NCBI GenBank assembly: GCA_948144175.1
Contig: CANXME010002068.1
Location: 930,001-994,000, forward strand
DNA length: 64,000 bases
Source of the DNA: Closterium sp. NIES-65
Taxonomy: Eukaryota; Streptophyta; Zygnematophyceae; Desmidiales; Closteriaceae
Direction of reading: 5' to 3'
The notes under the pieces were generated by a model, which saw only the letters and a list, made by a program, of their open reading frames with translations, did no database searches and was not told where the DNA came from. A program made the translations under genes and the position numbers. Shown here in pieces: positions 39,101-50,836 of this stretch. Position 1 is the stretch's first letter. Each line of letters starts with the position of its first letter.

Positions 39101-40515
39101 TTCTCTCCCTCTCCGCCCTCCAGTGCCTTGGTGTGCGAGCAAGTTTTCCCGCAGGTGAACTTTACTGTGATCTTCATTACCGAGACTGCCATCTCGTTCG
39201 CTTCACCCATTCCCCTACCTCTCGTCTCTATACCCTCTGTGTTTCTCTCCCCTTGTCTGCGCATCACACTTCCCCCGCTTCCGCTCCACCCATTTCCTCT
39301 TGCGACTGTCGCTCTCTCACCCAACCTACCCTTCTTCTCCATCATCATCTCGGCCACCCACACTTCCCTCTCCTTCGCAGCATGGTCCATTCGAAGCTAC
39401 TTCACGATCTTCCCTCCTCTCTCCCACCCCTTCCTCCCTCTCCTGCCCCTCTATGCACTCCTTGTGTTCAAGCCAAGCTCTCTCAGTCTCCTCATCCCTC
39501 TTCCCTTTTTGCCTCCCCCCAGCCTCTTGATCTCGTGCATATGGACCTCTGGGGTCCTTCCCCAATTGCCTCCCGAGAAGGTCACCGTTACTTTCTCCTT
39601 CTCGTTGATGACCATTCCCGCTTTGCCACTGTCTATCCACTTCGTGCCAAATCTGACGCCCCTTCCCTCATCATTCGTTGGGCTGAACAGGCTCGCCTTC
39701 GGTTCGGGCGTCCTGTCGCGCGTTTCCACTCCGACGGTGCTGGCGAGTTCTTGAATCATTCTCTCTCCTCTTACTGCTCCTCTCATGGCATTCGCCAAAC
39801 CTCGACCCTCCCGCACTCTCCTAAATAGAATGGCGTTGCCGAGCGTCGCAATCGCACTCTCATGGAGATCACTCGATGTCTCCTCACCCATGCTTCCACT
39901 CCCCGCTCTCTTTGGAGCTATGCTCTTGTTCACGCAACTCTTCATTCCAACCTTCGCCCTCATCCTCTTTGCTCTTCCATTACACCCTTTTAGCTCTGGA
40001 CGGGCCGCCAGCCCTCTGCCCGCCCTCTTCGGGTGTGGGGCTGTGTCGCTCATGTCCTCGTCAATCCGGCTGATCGGGCACGTCAGGGTGGGAAACTCGC
40101 TCCTAAGACGCAGCTCTGTGCATTCATTGGCATTAACTCTGATTGTCCTGGCTACCTTTTCTATCCTCTCTCCTCTCAGCAACTCATTCGCAACCTGGAT
40201 GTCATCTTTGACGAAACTCTCTCTCCATTTCTCACTCCCCCTCCCACCCCTCCTGCTCCTTCTCTCCATTGGTCTGACTTTGATCCGCGTCCCTCCCCTC
40301 CTCCATCCGCTACTCTCTCCCCACCTCCCCTTCCCCCCGCCCCTACTCCTCCCTCCCGCCTGCCCCCTCTGCCCCTCCTTCCGCCGTCACATCAGGCAAC
40401 TCTCCTCCTGCCTCTTCCTCTTCAGCTCCCACACCCTCTCCATCACCACCTTCTAATGCTTCACTTCCTTCTGATCCCATTCCCCCACCCTCCCCGCGCC
40501 TCACTCGCTCCATGA
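39101..40515 (+). pseudogene. Copia integrase, element F
   Basis: GAG-pre-integrase LLHHHLGHPHFPLL with CTPC, then VHMDLWGPSPIAS, LLVDDHSRFATVY, FHSDGAGEFLNH and TSTLPHSPK-stop. TAG at 39826 replaces the Gln of SPQQNG at exactly the position hit in C and D. GVAERRNRTLMEI, LWGYALVHA-like and VWGCVAHVLVNPADR continue in shifted frames, ending with FIGINSDCPGYLFY and a Pro-rich hinge. Confidence 0.87.
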
Positions 40516-42288
40516 CCCGCTCAATGTCCAATTTTCAACACTCTGCTCTTTTCACTCGTCTATCTTCGTCTCAAGACCCCAATCTTCTTGAAGATTGGTT
40601 TGAGGAACTCTTCTCTGTTCACCCTGTCTCCCCTCTTCTATGTGTCACCATTGGCGACTTCAGCAATTCACCCACTCTTCTCTCTGCCGACACTGCCGCC
40701 ATTCCCATCCCTCAGTCCTTTTCCGAGGCCGTTTCTAGCTTTCACGCCTCGGAGTGGATGGCTGCCATCATTGCTAAGTGTGAGGCATTCACTCGTACCA
40801 ATTCCTACATCGACTTTGTCCCCCCCCTGGTGCCACCATTGTCAAGGGCAAATGGGTCTTTCGTGTTAAGCTAGTTGCCTGGGGAGCTTCCTCTCTTCAA
40901 AGCCCGCTATTGCGCCAAAGGCTTCACCCAGCATGAAGGCATTGACTACTTTGCCACTTACTCTCCCACTGCTCGCCTCCCCACCCTTCGCCTCCTTCTT
41001 GACCTAGGTGCTTGCTGGGATTGGGAGATCCATTCCATGGATGTTTCCAATGCTTTCCTTCAGGGCGAGCTTCATGAGCGCATTTTCCTTGAGCGCCCTG
41101 CAGGCTTTCCTCGCCCCTTTCCTCCAGGCACTGTTTGGAAGCTGAAGCGCCCTGTGTATGGCCTCAAGCAGGCTCCCCGCGAGTGGCATGCCAAGCTCGC
41201 CTCAACTCTTCACTCTCTTGGTTTCTCCACCTCTACCTCCGACCCCAGTCTTTTCATTCGCACTTCCCCTCACAAGCTTTACATTCTTGCCTATGTGGAC
41301 AACTTGGTGCCGCTTGCTGAGGATTCTATCGATTTGGGTGCTGTCAAGAAGGCCCTGCAGGCGCGTCTTCTGTGCAAGAATCTCGGCGAGCTTCGTCACT
41401 ATCTTGGCATGGAGATTTGTCGCGATCGTGCGGCCCGCACCATCTCTCTTTCTCTGTTGTTCTACATTCACTCCATCCTTCAGCGGTTCGAAATGTCCCA
41501 GGCCAAACCGGTCTCCACTCCTCTTCCGTTTAACCATCAGCTCACTACCCCTGCTGTCCCTGCTCCCACCTCAGAATTGCGACCCTATCCAGAGCTCGTT
41601 GGGTCACTCATGTATGCTATGATGTGCATTCGCCCTGATCTTGCTTATCCCCTCAGTGTCCTCTCTTGTTTTGTTGGCCTTGGTCGCCACACTGACGTGC
41701 ACTGGGCGGCTGCCAAGCGCGTTCTCCGCTATCTTCATGCTACCTCTGATCTTGCACTCACTCTTGGTGGCTCTTCTCCCCCCATTCTTTCCGGTTACAG
41801 TGATTCCTCCTACGCTGATTCTCGCCCTGATCGGCGCTCTTCCCAGGGTTATGGTTTTAATCTTGGCAGCGGTCTCATCAGTTGGCGCTCTACTCGCTCA
41901 TCCTCTGTCTGTCTTTCCACCTGTGAGGCTGAGTTGTACGCAGGCACGTTGGCAGCTCAAGAGGCTCGTTGGCTCTCCTTTCTCCTTGCTGAGCTTGGTC
42001 ACTCTCAGTATTCTGTGACGCTTTCCTGTGACAGTGCGAGCATGATTCATCTCATTGAAAATCCTATCTATCATGCCCACACCAACACATAGAGGTCCGC
42101 TACTACTTTGTGCGCGAACTGGTGCAGTCTGGTTTCCTCTGCCTTCGCAAGGTGGCCGCAGACGCTAACCTTGCTGACATTTTCACCAAGGCCCTCCTTC
42201 GTGCGCCGCACCGTTTCTACGTCCGCGCGCTTGGTCTCACTCGTCTCGCCACTTCTGGGGGTGTTCCAGTTCGCTAGGTGTTCTGTTC
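40516..42288 (+). pseudogene. Copia reverse transcriptase-RNase H, element F
   Basis: RT starts at SEWMAAIIAKCEAFTR; a frameshift near 40870 leads into a 405-residue frame from 40875: FKARYCAKGFTQHEG, IHSMDVSNAFLQGEL, LKQAPREWH and ILAYVDNLVPL. The catalytic YVDD is YVDN (AAC at 41301-41303), a change expected to abolish activity. CIRPDLAYPLSVL and RNase H blocks STCEAELYAGTLAAQEA and CDSASMIHL follow. A small deletion near 42088 shifts frame; VRYYFVRELVQ and ADIFTKALLRAPHRF end at TAG 42276. Confidence 0.9.
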
Positions 42289-42313
42289 CAGAGCTTCACC
42301 TAGCTTGGGGGTG

Positions 42314-42570
42314 TGTTGGAGTAGGCTAGTGTTCGCTCTGCATTTCTTTTTGGCCTTATATTATTTTTTCGGCCACTTTTAGACCTAGTTTCAATTCTGG
42401 TACATCTCAGGTTCACTTTGCAGTTTGTCTCTGCATTGAACACGCCCTAGGTTCAGTTGGGGTTTCCCAACCCTATCTTTCAAATGTCTCTCGACTCTTT
42501 CTCTAGTTCAAATTTTCTTCCCTCATTACTTCACTCACTAGCCATGGCTGCTGCGAACCTAATATTAACA
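42314..42570 (+). repeat. Element F 3' LTR
   Basis: 257 bp, free of the insertion that the 5' LTR carries. Ends CTAATATTAACA, followed by ACTGC. Confidence 0.94.
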
Positions 42571-42575
42571 ACTGC

Positions 42576-43116
42576 TGCACGCGTAGCAGAGAGAGAGAAG
42601 GGACGTCGTGTGGCGGCGTAGCGGTGTGGTGCAGCAGCGAACAGAGTGGCGTCAACCACCCTCGCGCCTCCCCTCCCCCCACCCCGCCACCTCCTCCCAC
42701 AGCGGCAAACGCGGCGGCGGGATACAGGGCGCCGAGGCGACGGGAAGTGGAGCGCCGCGACAACGGGACGCGGGGCACCACGTCGAATGGAGGCGGGGCG
42801 CCGCGGCGACGGGACGCGGGGCGCCGCGGCGACGGGACGCGGGGCGCTGCCGGCGACGGGACGCAGGGCGTCGTGGCGACAGGACGCAGGGCGTCGCGGC
42901 GACGGGACGCAGGGCGCCGTGGTGACTGTAGCGGCAGGGCGATGGGGCGAGCGACGAGCGTAGGCGCTGCCACACCGTGAGCTGGCAGAAATGATCGCGA
43001 AGCTTCTGCAGTACTCGCGCGCCAATGAAGGCGCTCGTGCGCTAGCAGGGGCGCCATTGCTAAGAAAGGGTGGGCCTATTTAAACGTAGGTCCAGGAGCT
43101 TATAGCTCTGACACCA
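42576..43116 (-). mobile_element. Remnant G interior (leader) with GC minisatellite
   Basis: Right part of the element that F entered. 42725-42930 is a tandem array of GCGGCGACGGGACGC units, about 20-21 bases each. TGGTGTCAGAGC on the minus strand at 43105-43116 is a primer site abutting the LTR. No coding domain. ORFs in this region on either strand are repeat translations. Confidence 0.75.
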
Positions 43117-43354
43117 TATTAGAATATAGTGCTCTGCCTTAGGAACCTCCATAACTTAGTGAGTAGCTTAAGAACTTGGGAGGGGGAGTAGGAGAGGTGT
43201 TGGCCAACAAAAGAGGGTGTTCACTATAGAGCGAGCAGTACAAATAGACAAGAATGAAGAAAGGTGCACCGCTAAACAGAAAGTTATATGACTACAGTAT
43301 TCTACACTACAGGCAATTATAGAACAATATATAGAATTATATATTATTCTAACA
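43117..43354 (-). repeat. Remnant G right LTR (5' LTR)
   Basis: 238 bp, TATTAGAATATAG at its left edge (the usual TG is TA) and TATTCTAACA at its right. The right half is shared with 27335-27466. Its left partner is not identified. It lies inside the 5' LTR of element L. Confidence 0.75.
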
Positions 43355-43644
43355 CAAACAACTGACTCGTTATTGAGCAGTTGCTCGAGTCGTCACTGCA
43401 TCGAACCGCAACAGCAACAGCAAAACAGTTATTAGCTATAACCTTTCATATTCCCTTGTACTCTTATAAAAGCTTGTATCTCATTGATTTAATCAATCTA
43501 CTTTGCCCTCACACACCAGCGCAAGGTGGTTCACAGACTTATCATTAAACACTTCTGCTATTACATTGTTCCTACTCAGAGTTACATTGTTCTTACATTG
43601 TTCACAGTCCTGCAAAGATCCTCAGGGCTTTTCTCAGCTCAACA
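43355..43644 (+). repeat. Element L partial 5' LTR
   Basis: Ends CTCAGCTCAACA against the primer site. A TATA box (CTTATAAAAG, TATAAA at 43465-43470) lies about 180 bases before the end, with CATTGTTC repeats downstream. The 5' edge is cut by remnant G. Confidence 0.7.
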
Positions 43645-43656
43645 TGGTATGAGAGC
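43645..43656 (+). promoter_or_regulatory. Element L primer-binding site
   Basis: TGGTATGAGAGC, one base different from the standard tRNA-iMet-complementary TGGTATCAGAGC, directly after the LTR. Confidence 0.85.
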
Positions 43657-43697
43657 TATCAAGGCAAACTGAAGTACTATTAAGACACCTACAACAT

Positions 43698-43708
43698 CAC
43701 AAAAAACC
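43698..43708 (+). repeat. Left terminal inverted repeat of the Plavaka-like element
   Basis: CACAAAAAACC, with AT (or CAT) before it. CAC termini recall the CACTA group. Exact element boundary could be shifted by up to three bases, because CAT precedes the left end and ATG follows the right end. Confidence 0.6.
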
Positions 43709-44295
43709 TGGGTTTTTGAAAAGGGGTTGGAAGGGGTGTACATTTCAGGTTTTCTGGTTGGCGAAGCTCCGAAACGAAATCGCGACCAATCACGGACCAA
43801 AATCGGACCGCGTTTGTTTGTTGGAGTTGAAAATCAATTTCGGGATGTAGTACATTGTCGGTTTTTTGTGGGTTGCCAAAATAGTTGTCATTTTGGAACA
43901 AATCTAGTTAGCTATGACTTCAATTAAGCTTGAGAGTGCATAAATAAGCTGGCAATTTTATTACAAAATAAATGCAATACATATGATACTTATTTAGGAG
44001 ATAGGTACTGTCCAGATGGAACGCCTTCACCACATGGACGTGGCGAAGCAGCGCTTCAAGCGGTATCACGGAGTACGCATACACTCCAGTCGTCCACTTG
44101 AGGCGAGTGCATCTGTCAAAGTTTAGAAGAAAGAAGAGAATTGAACTAGCAAGAATGAGGATACAAATAGCAAACCCTAGAAGGGTTGTACTCGCTATAG
44201 AGCGCCCCACTACAGGCTAGAGCATAAGATAACATTCTGACACACCCCCATAGCCAAAGTGGGGTGTAATCAGCAGAGCAAGCAAGGCAGTACAA

Positions 44296-44333
44296 GCTCA
44301 GGGTGGATCACAATGTCACCACACATTCTGAGC
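44296..44333 (-). promoter_or_regulatory. Conserved 38-nt stem-loop, element J
   Basis: Arms GCTCAG/CTGAGC and GGTG/CACC, 38 nt, about 55 bases from the 3' LTR. Preserved in an element with no coding capacity, so selection on protein cannot explain it. Confidence 0.82.
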
Positions 44334-45167
44334 ACAAGTTCAAGAAGCAATAGTTTAGAGTTCACAATTATAAGCAAAGCTAGAGTTCACTCTCTCTCTC
44401 TCTTACAGGTGCTGCTGGCGACACGACGGCAACCTCCATACAGCTTCCCCAAACTATCCCACTCCCCCTGGCACATACCCGCTGCTACACCGCTAGCTCC
44501 ACTCCCACGCACCCCCCTTAAACCCTAAACCCCAGTCTCCCACACATCCACCCCCCTCAGCGACAGCTGCAGCAGTGGGAGACGAAGGAGGAGGAGGAGC
44601 AAAGGGAGGAATGAAGAAGTGCCACCCCCATACGCGCCACCCCCTACTTGCCACCCCCAAACCCTAACACAGGCAGGGTGGGATGGCGGGTAGGCAGGGT
44701 GGGATGGCGGCGCTCGCCCCCCGAGGGAGCCGCGACGGGCGACGGGAAAAGGGGCCGGGGCGCAAGTAGGGCGGCGGGGCCGCAGGTGTAGGGCGGCCGG
44801 GCCGCGAAGTTGGGGCGGCGGGGCCGCGACAGAAGGGCGGCGGGACCCCAAAGTGGGGCGGCGGGGCCGCGAACGTAGGGTGGCGGGGCCGCGAAATGGG
44901 GCAGCGGGGCCGCGAAGTGGGTCGGCGGGGCCGCGACGGGTCCCCGTCGCCCGTCGCGGCGCCACCAGAGGGCGACGCGGCGAACGACGGGGCAGAAGCC
45001 CGCCGCGCGCCTCGGGGCGCACAGCGGGCAGAGAACCGCCGCGCGCCTCGGGGCGCACGACGGGCAGAAAACCGCCGCGCGCCTCGGGGCGCACGGCGGG
45101 CAGAAAAAGTTGCAGCGGAAGCGAGGAGGTGGTAACCCACCCACAGGATCGATCCAAGGGGATCGAC

Positions 45168-45181
45168 CTGCTCTGATAGCA
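45168..45181 (-). promoter_or_regulatory. Element J primer-binding site
   Basis: Minus strand TGCTATCAGAGCAG, a one-base variant of the tRNA-iMet-type site. The preceding 45 bases (45120-45167) are almost the same in K. Confidence 0.85.
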
Positions 45182-48100
45182 TGTCAAAGTTTAGAAGAAA
45201 GAAGAGAATTGAACTAGCAAGAATGAGGATACAAATAGCAAACCCTAGAAGGGTTGTACTCGCTATAGAGCACCCCACTACAGGCTAGAGCATAAGATAA
45301 CATTCTGACAGCATCCAGTTGCAGCATCCTCCCCGCACGCATTCCAATATCGAATGTAAGCCAGCTCCTCCCTCTCTCCACGGATTTTTGTGTGGAACAG
45401 CAGCAGCAACCTTGCATACCACTCATCTCTCCGACCATACCTTACACCCTCTACTGCAACATCCGAGTACCACGGCCGCTCAAAATAGTCAGGCGTCGCC
45501 CGAACGAAGTGAGAAACCCTTGAGAAGCTGGCATCATCTGCCGCTGGGATGGCCAACGATGCATGGGCCTGCATAACAATGGCAGTTTGTAAGCTATTGG
45601 GACAGGGGCAAGAAAAAAATGATTGTATGATCCACGAAGTACTTACTCTGATCTTGGGGACGCATCCAGCATAACGTACTAGCGCATCCTTGAGGGCAGC
45701 TTGTGCAACTGGTTGTTGCTTGGCCCACTTCCTTGCAAACCAGTTGGTGGAGGTGGGTTCTTCTGGTAACTCCACAGGGAGAAAGTAGGACTCTTTGATA
45801 AGAGTCCATGTGCCTGTCTCAATGGCCTGCCAACAAACAGTAGCAAGTTTATTACATTATGCATGCATAGCATTGCAATTCAATCACTAGACAGGTTTAC
45901 CTGCCGCATGGCAGTGTCCCGGCCAGCGGGATCGTCCACCGGCACAACGTCTGGAATGCGCCTAGCATGGAACTTCATAATCTGACCATCTACATTGCGC
46001 TTGTTGGACTGCCGGTAGATCCTCTTTACCAACGGTCCGTGCAAGTGCTCGAACATGTTGGTGCTGAATTCCGTGACATGACCCGCCCGACGAATGGAGT
46101 CAATGTAGTGCGACATGAGATGGGTTTTCACAAGGCACCAGGATGATGGCTGCTTTGGAAAAGCAGCCTGCAACTGCTCAACCAGCCTGATGAGAGTGGG
46201 AGTTGACAGCATATGCAAGGACATCAGAGTCTACTACAGCATTCTGCAGCCTATTTTATTTGATATACTATCATGGTTTATCAGCAACATCCTGTGAAGA
46301 TAGGTTACTGCAACAGCTTAGGTGCCGTGGCTAGGCATTCATGCAATGCCCAAGGTTGTACATGCATGTTAATAGTACCGGGAGGTCTTGAGATCCCGCA
46401 CGGACCGCTCGGTCTGCCCCATTGGCTGGCAACATAAGAGGTACCAGCCAAGATAGGCACGAACAGCATCCATCTGGGGCTGGCGAAGCAGGCCAGCAAA
46501 GACAAACACCATGACCTGCAAATTTCAGGGTTTATCACAGCAGGGGGGCATGAGTAGTTGGGACATGCGTGAGAAGATGAGCAAACGGGTTTCGAGGCGG
46601 AATTAATGAAAGCATGAGAGAGGGTACTGAGATGTAGCAGGGGGTGTGTTGTAGTCTGGAATCGGCATGCCACTTCTGCATGGTGCATGCTATCGCACAA
46701 GATGATCACATGCACCATGGCTTGCACACCTGCATGACGGCCCTGTGCTCATAGGCCGCGACACATGCTCCAGTCTCGAAGTAGGTGCTCTCTGGCAGGC
46801 GCAGATGGTTCAGGCGCGTGCGGTCGCGAATGAGCGACAGGCGCCTGCGCATACACAACAGTTCAAGGGCAGGAACAAATACAAAAACATGTAAGTAGGA
46901 GGAGGAGAGTGCAGATTGGAGTGTTGTTGACAACGAGCAACAAATCTAATCCCCCAGGGCACTAACCTGTCCATCTGCTTCACGCGCCGCTTCTTCATCT
47001 TGCGCACGACAGCCACAATGTGGCTCATCATGCCCAGGTCCGCCTGGTGCATGATGTGAGGCATGATAATGAGGTAGGGATAGCCCCACACGGTCCCTGG
47101 GACATCCCACTTCCAGAGCACACACTGGAAAAGGGGATGTGGTGGGGAATGGTAGAGAAAGGTATTTGAGAGACTCGGCACACAACATGTGGGACAGTGC
47201 AATGGGGTATAGCACATCTCCCCAAGGTTTGAGCAACAAGGAGTGCGTAGACTACACAGTCGCCCGGGGAACAGGTCGCTCACCTCAACCGGGTAGGTCG
47301 AGTAGGTCTTGCATGGGTCGTCCTGGCTTGATGTCAACCCTGCCGCCTCATTCACGATCCATTGCTGCTGTTCAGGCGTGTGCGGCGTGTTCCGTGCCTT
47401 TACAGCAACCAGATGCTCCTGGTGTAGCACAGGGGGTGGGATGGGATGAACAGGTAAGGGAGGTGAGATTATGAGGTCCGTCATGTGACATTCGGATGGC
47501 GATGGTTCTGAAGGCACGCAGATCGCATGTTTTCTCACCTTTGCAGCATAGCAGATGCTGCACGGCATCCGCGATCCATGCAAGAGTGTGCAACTGATCT
47601 TGCCGCTCTCAGGGTAGTCGCACACCCAGGCGTACAGCAGGGGCCGCACGGTTTGCCAATCACCGAAAGGGTCCCTGAGACGGAACCCGCTGCAAAGAAC
47701 AGGTATTGTGGCAACAGGAACAGGGATTTCGGCTTTGTGCATCGGCGAAGAGGGACAAGGGGGACTGTTACATACAGAAACGCTGTGCATACTATGACGT
47801 TGATTGGGTGACGACATAGCAAGACGGAAATAGAGTACGGACCTTTCCATGCCATCAAGAAGCGGCTGCAACATGGTGATGACGCATCGCTGGAAGAGCA
47901 TCACCTTCTCCACGGGAGACATTGCAGAAGGGGGGATAGGAAGGAGAGCAAGTAGCGTGTGCCCGGCTTTCCCCTATCGCTTGGCCTGGGAGATGTTTGC
48001 AAGCGTCATCATTAGCGGCCACGCCTTCTTCCAGCCGTTGTTGCTCATGTGCGTCACATCCGAGTATAGGATGATACCCCCTACGACTTCGGACCATCCA

Positions 48101-49299
48101 AAGTGTTCCTGCAAGGCATGACAAAGAGGGAAAAGGCACACGGTCAAACACCAACAAGGTAACTTGTCGCCAGGTGGACTAAGCATGCTTCAAAGAACTC
48201 CCCAGAAACATGACACAATGAAGATGCTCCCTACACAACAACGCATCAACGGAGGCATGCGCACTCTTCTGGTTTTGGGTGGCAACGGTGTATTTCCATA
48301 CCTGAGCGTCGTTCCACCACGTTCCAGTTTCCGGCGTGGTATAGCGACGCTCGCCTGTGTCAGGGTCCTCATCGACACGAGCCTTGAGCTTGAAGCCGGA
48401 CGCGTTGTTGGTATGCCCAAACAGTTCGGCAAACACCTAGCGTACAGCGGCAAGAGCAGGAGAGAACCAAACCCTGGTTAGTGGCGTTGAAGGTGGGTCA
48501 GATCTCACACAAGCCTAACAGAGGCAACGTTCAACAAGCACCAAATGGATGCGGAATCTGCATTTCACAGCCATGGATCCAGATTCAACTTACCTGCGCA
48601 GAGTTCTGGAAGAGAAGGCGCTGTGGCGGATGACCGTCAATCTCGAAGGTCGCCACTGACCATCCGCGATTGAGCCCAACCAAGCGCTCCATCTCGAACC
48701 GCTCCAGATCCTTGCTGTTTCGGATCTCTGAGATCACAAGAGGCGCAAGGCCGGGCTCCACCACGAGCTGAAGCAGGCCATTGATGTCGATCTCCGCCAT
48801 TCCCATTCTGCCATTAACACGCCGCACGAAATGCAGCAGCTTCAACGCAAGCGGATTGAGGGGCATGGCATTGCTCTGCCCAGAGATGCATGTCGGCGGT
48901 GAGGCGTGAGTCTCTTCAGGGCGGCTCTCCGGATGCTCACTCGTGTCAGAGGCATGTGTTCTGGGAGGCGATTGATGCTCACTTTCAGGAGCCCCCCACG
49001 TTCACAGATGAGGGTGTTGCGTCCCCGTCAGCTTCGGGCACGCGAGGAGGACCATTGACACCGTCGGTGTTGGACGCGTTAGACGCGGTAGGGGAAGCGG
49101 ATGCAGCGGGAGCGTCTGACAGAATGTCGTGGACGAACAGCAGAGCGTGTAGACCGGCGGACGGTGTAGACGAGGAGGGCCTTGCCACAGCGGAAAGCCC
49201 TTGACAAGGGGTCCGCCGTGACTTATGGCCGCCATAAACCTGGGCGTTGGGGAACCATCTGTTGCAGAACTCGCATACTACGCCTGGCAAAGAGCCCAT

Positions 49300-50004
49300 G
49301 TATTCTAGATCCGTCTAAGAGTGGTGGAATGTAGTGTGAGGAGACTAGCCAGTTTGAAGCTTGTAAACGCTTTTACTTCACGATCAATGAAGGCTCAGAC
49401 TCCAGCACGATCATCGCTACAACGTGAAGTGTCCACGGCGGCTTGGATCTCTGCACGCCTGGCACTTGATCGTGGCGCATTAGTGAGAGACTGGTTAATA
49501 ATGGTCGCGCAGCACGGCCGTGACAAGCCTAGATACAGACCGCCGACAGCACGGTATAGGCCTTCCCTACAAGGCGTGTCGCCCCCTGTTAGAGTGATTA
49601 CAACGTGAGCAGGGCCTTATGCAGTGGTGTACGGCTAGCTTGGTCGCGGGCGTGCGTGACGAGCACGGTGAGGAGTACGTGCCTCCATATTCAAAACTTC
49701 GGTTTTTGAATCGTGTGTGAGAGTCGAGGTGGGAGAGGAAGAGAGGGAAGAGATCTGTTTGGTTTTGTGATTCTTTCGAGAGTCTCTATAGGGGGGAGAT
49801 CGCGATCACGTAGGTGTGCCCAAAGTGGTGCGCACTCCAAACCAGGTAATACCATTGTACAGTTACATATAACAAATAACTTAATGTCACTCATAACGAT
49901 TATACGACCATACTTTACGTCATGCTCAATACCTTCCGGCATATTGACAACGACAGTGCTTAGAAACAACACCGTTAGTGTGGTCTGCTGCCATTTGGGA
50001 AGCA
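49300..50004. other. Transposase upstream region
   Basis: Presumed promoter side of the divergent transposase gene. Unique, moderately AT-rich DNA. Small ORFs on both strands show no domain. No strong TATA box stands out. Confidence 0.4.
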
Positions 50005-50836
50005 ACACCATTCCACAACCGATTCACCATGTCACGTAAGCCACGGGCCTCAACGCTGCAACGTCGCCGCGTCTGAACAGCGATGTCGATAACGCATAAC
50101 CGCTCGTACGTTGGACCAGTGCTTCATGCCACACCCTCCATGCACCTTGTCGAGGGCCCATGCAAGAATTGAGCCCAACCCAACACCATTCCACAACGGT
50201 TTCACCATGTCCCGCAAGCCATGGGCCTGAACGCTGCAACGTCGCCGCGTCGGAACAGCGATGTCGAGAACGCATCTACGCTTGTGCATTGGGCCTGTGC
50301 TTCATACCACTCTCTCTAAGCACCTTGTTGAATTTCTGTGCAAGAATGGATGACAATCCAACGCCAAACCACAACAGATTCACCATGTCGCGCAACACAC
50401 AGGCCGGAACGTGGCATCGTCGCACTGTCTAAACACTGCTGACGGGAACGCAACTTACGCTTGTGCGTTGGGCCTGTGCTTCATACCACTCTCTCTAAGC
50501 ACCTTGTTGAATGTCCGTGCAAGAATGGATGACAATCCAACGCCAAACCACAACGGATTCACCATGTCGCGCAACATACAGGCCGGAACGTGGCATCGTC
50601 GCATTGTCTAAACACTGCTGACGGGAACGCATCTTACGCTTGTGCGTTGGGCCTGTGCTTCATACCACTCTCTCTAAGCACCTTGTTGAATGTCCGTGCA
50701 AGAATGGATGACAATCCAACGCCAAACCACAACGGATTCACCATGTCGCGCAACAGACAGGCCGGAACGTGGTATCGTCGCACTGTCTAAACACTGCTGT
50801 CAAGAACGCATCTACGCTTGTGCGGTGGGCCTGTGC
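50005..50836. repeat. 179-bp satellite array in the DNA transposon
   Basis: About five tandem units. ACCATGTC[A/C/G]CG recurs at about 50027, 50206, 50384, 50563 and 50742, and AATGGATGACAATCCAACGCC at 50345, 50524 and 50703. The first two units are more diverged. The array is interrupted by element K and a partial unit continues at 52351-52430. Three similar 66-residue ORFs are unit translations. Confidence 0.92.

Larger units (their letters stand above)
37009..42570 (+). mobile_element. Element F: Ty1/copia LTR retrotransposon
   Basis: 5562 bp with TSD ACTGC at 37004-37008 and 42571-42575. LTRs at 37009-37411 (403 bp, inflated by an insertion) and 42314-42570 (257 bp) read TGTTGGAGTA...AATATTAACA. 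Primer site TGGTATTAGAGCG at 37412-37424; polypurine GGGGGTG at 42307-42313. Protease, integrase, RT and RNase H are present. No UBN2-type Gag is recognisable. F belongs to a different copia lineage from A-D: AT-richer coding, different motif spellings and no 38-nt stem-loop. Confidence 0.94.
44114..45310 (-). mobile_element. Element J: TRIM-like non-autonomous LTR element in the transposase
   Basis: 1197 bp. LTRs 44114-44242 and 45182-45310 (129 bp each, one difference seen), TSD GCATC (44109-44113 and 45311-45315). Minus-strand primer site TGCTATCAGAGCAG at 45168-45181 and a polypurine tract CTATGGGGGTG at 44243-44253. No coding domain; the interior holds GGGCGGCGGGGCCGCG repeats (44750-44940) and the GCGCACGACGGGC module (44995-45110). 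It keeps the 38-nt stem-loop. Same family as K. Confidence 0.95.
43994..49299 (-). pseudogene. Plavaka-like transposase gene, about 12 exons, disrupted
   Basis: Exons by GT-AG reading (minus): 49299-48985, 48866-48594, 48436-48302, 48108-47843, 47689-47539, 47417-47284, 47124-46967, 46844-46730, 46515-about 46385, about 46240-45902, about 45827-45648, 45569-45311, continuing after element J at 44108-43994. The N-terminus has a zinc finger (CEFCNRWF...YGGHKSRRTPC). The catalytic part has GGIILYSDVTHMSNNGWKKAWPLMMTLANIS, WVCDYPES, IMPHIMHQADLG and HLMSHYIDSIRRAGH...FEHLH, the Plavaka (KDZ/CACTA-related) order. A TAG at 47974-47976 follows ISQAKR, and J splits the last exon after GEDAATG, so it is inactive. 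Gene family known; this copy's activity lost. Confidence 0.75.

Noticed and set aside
42503-43057. Arg/Pro/Ser-rich minus-strand ORFs in remnant G
   Set aside because: Translations of the GCGGCGACGGGACGC array, open in several frames.
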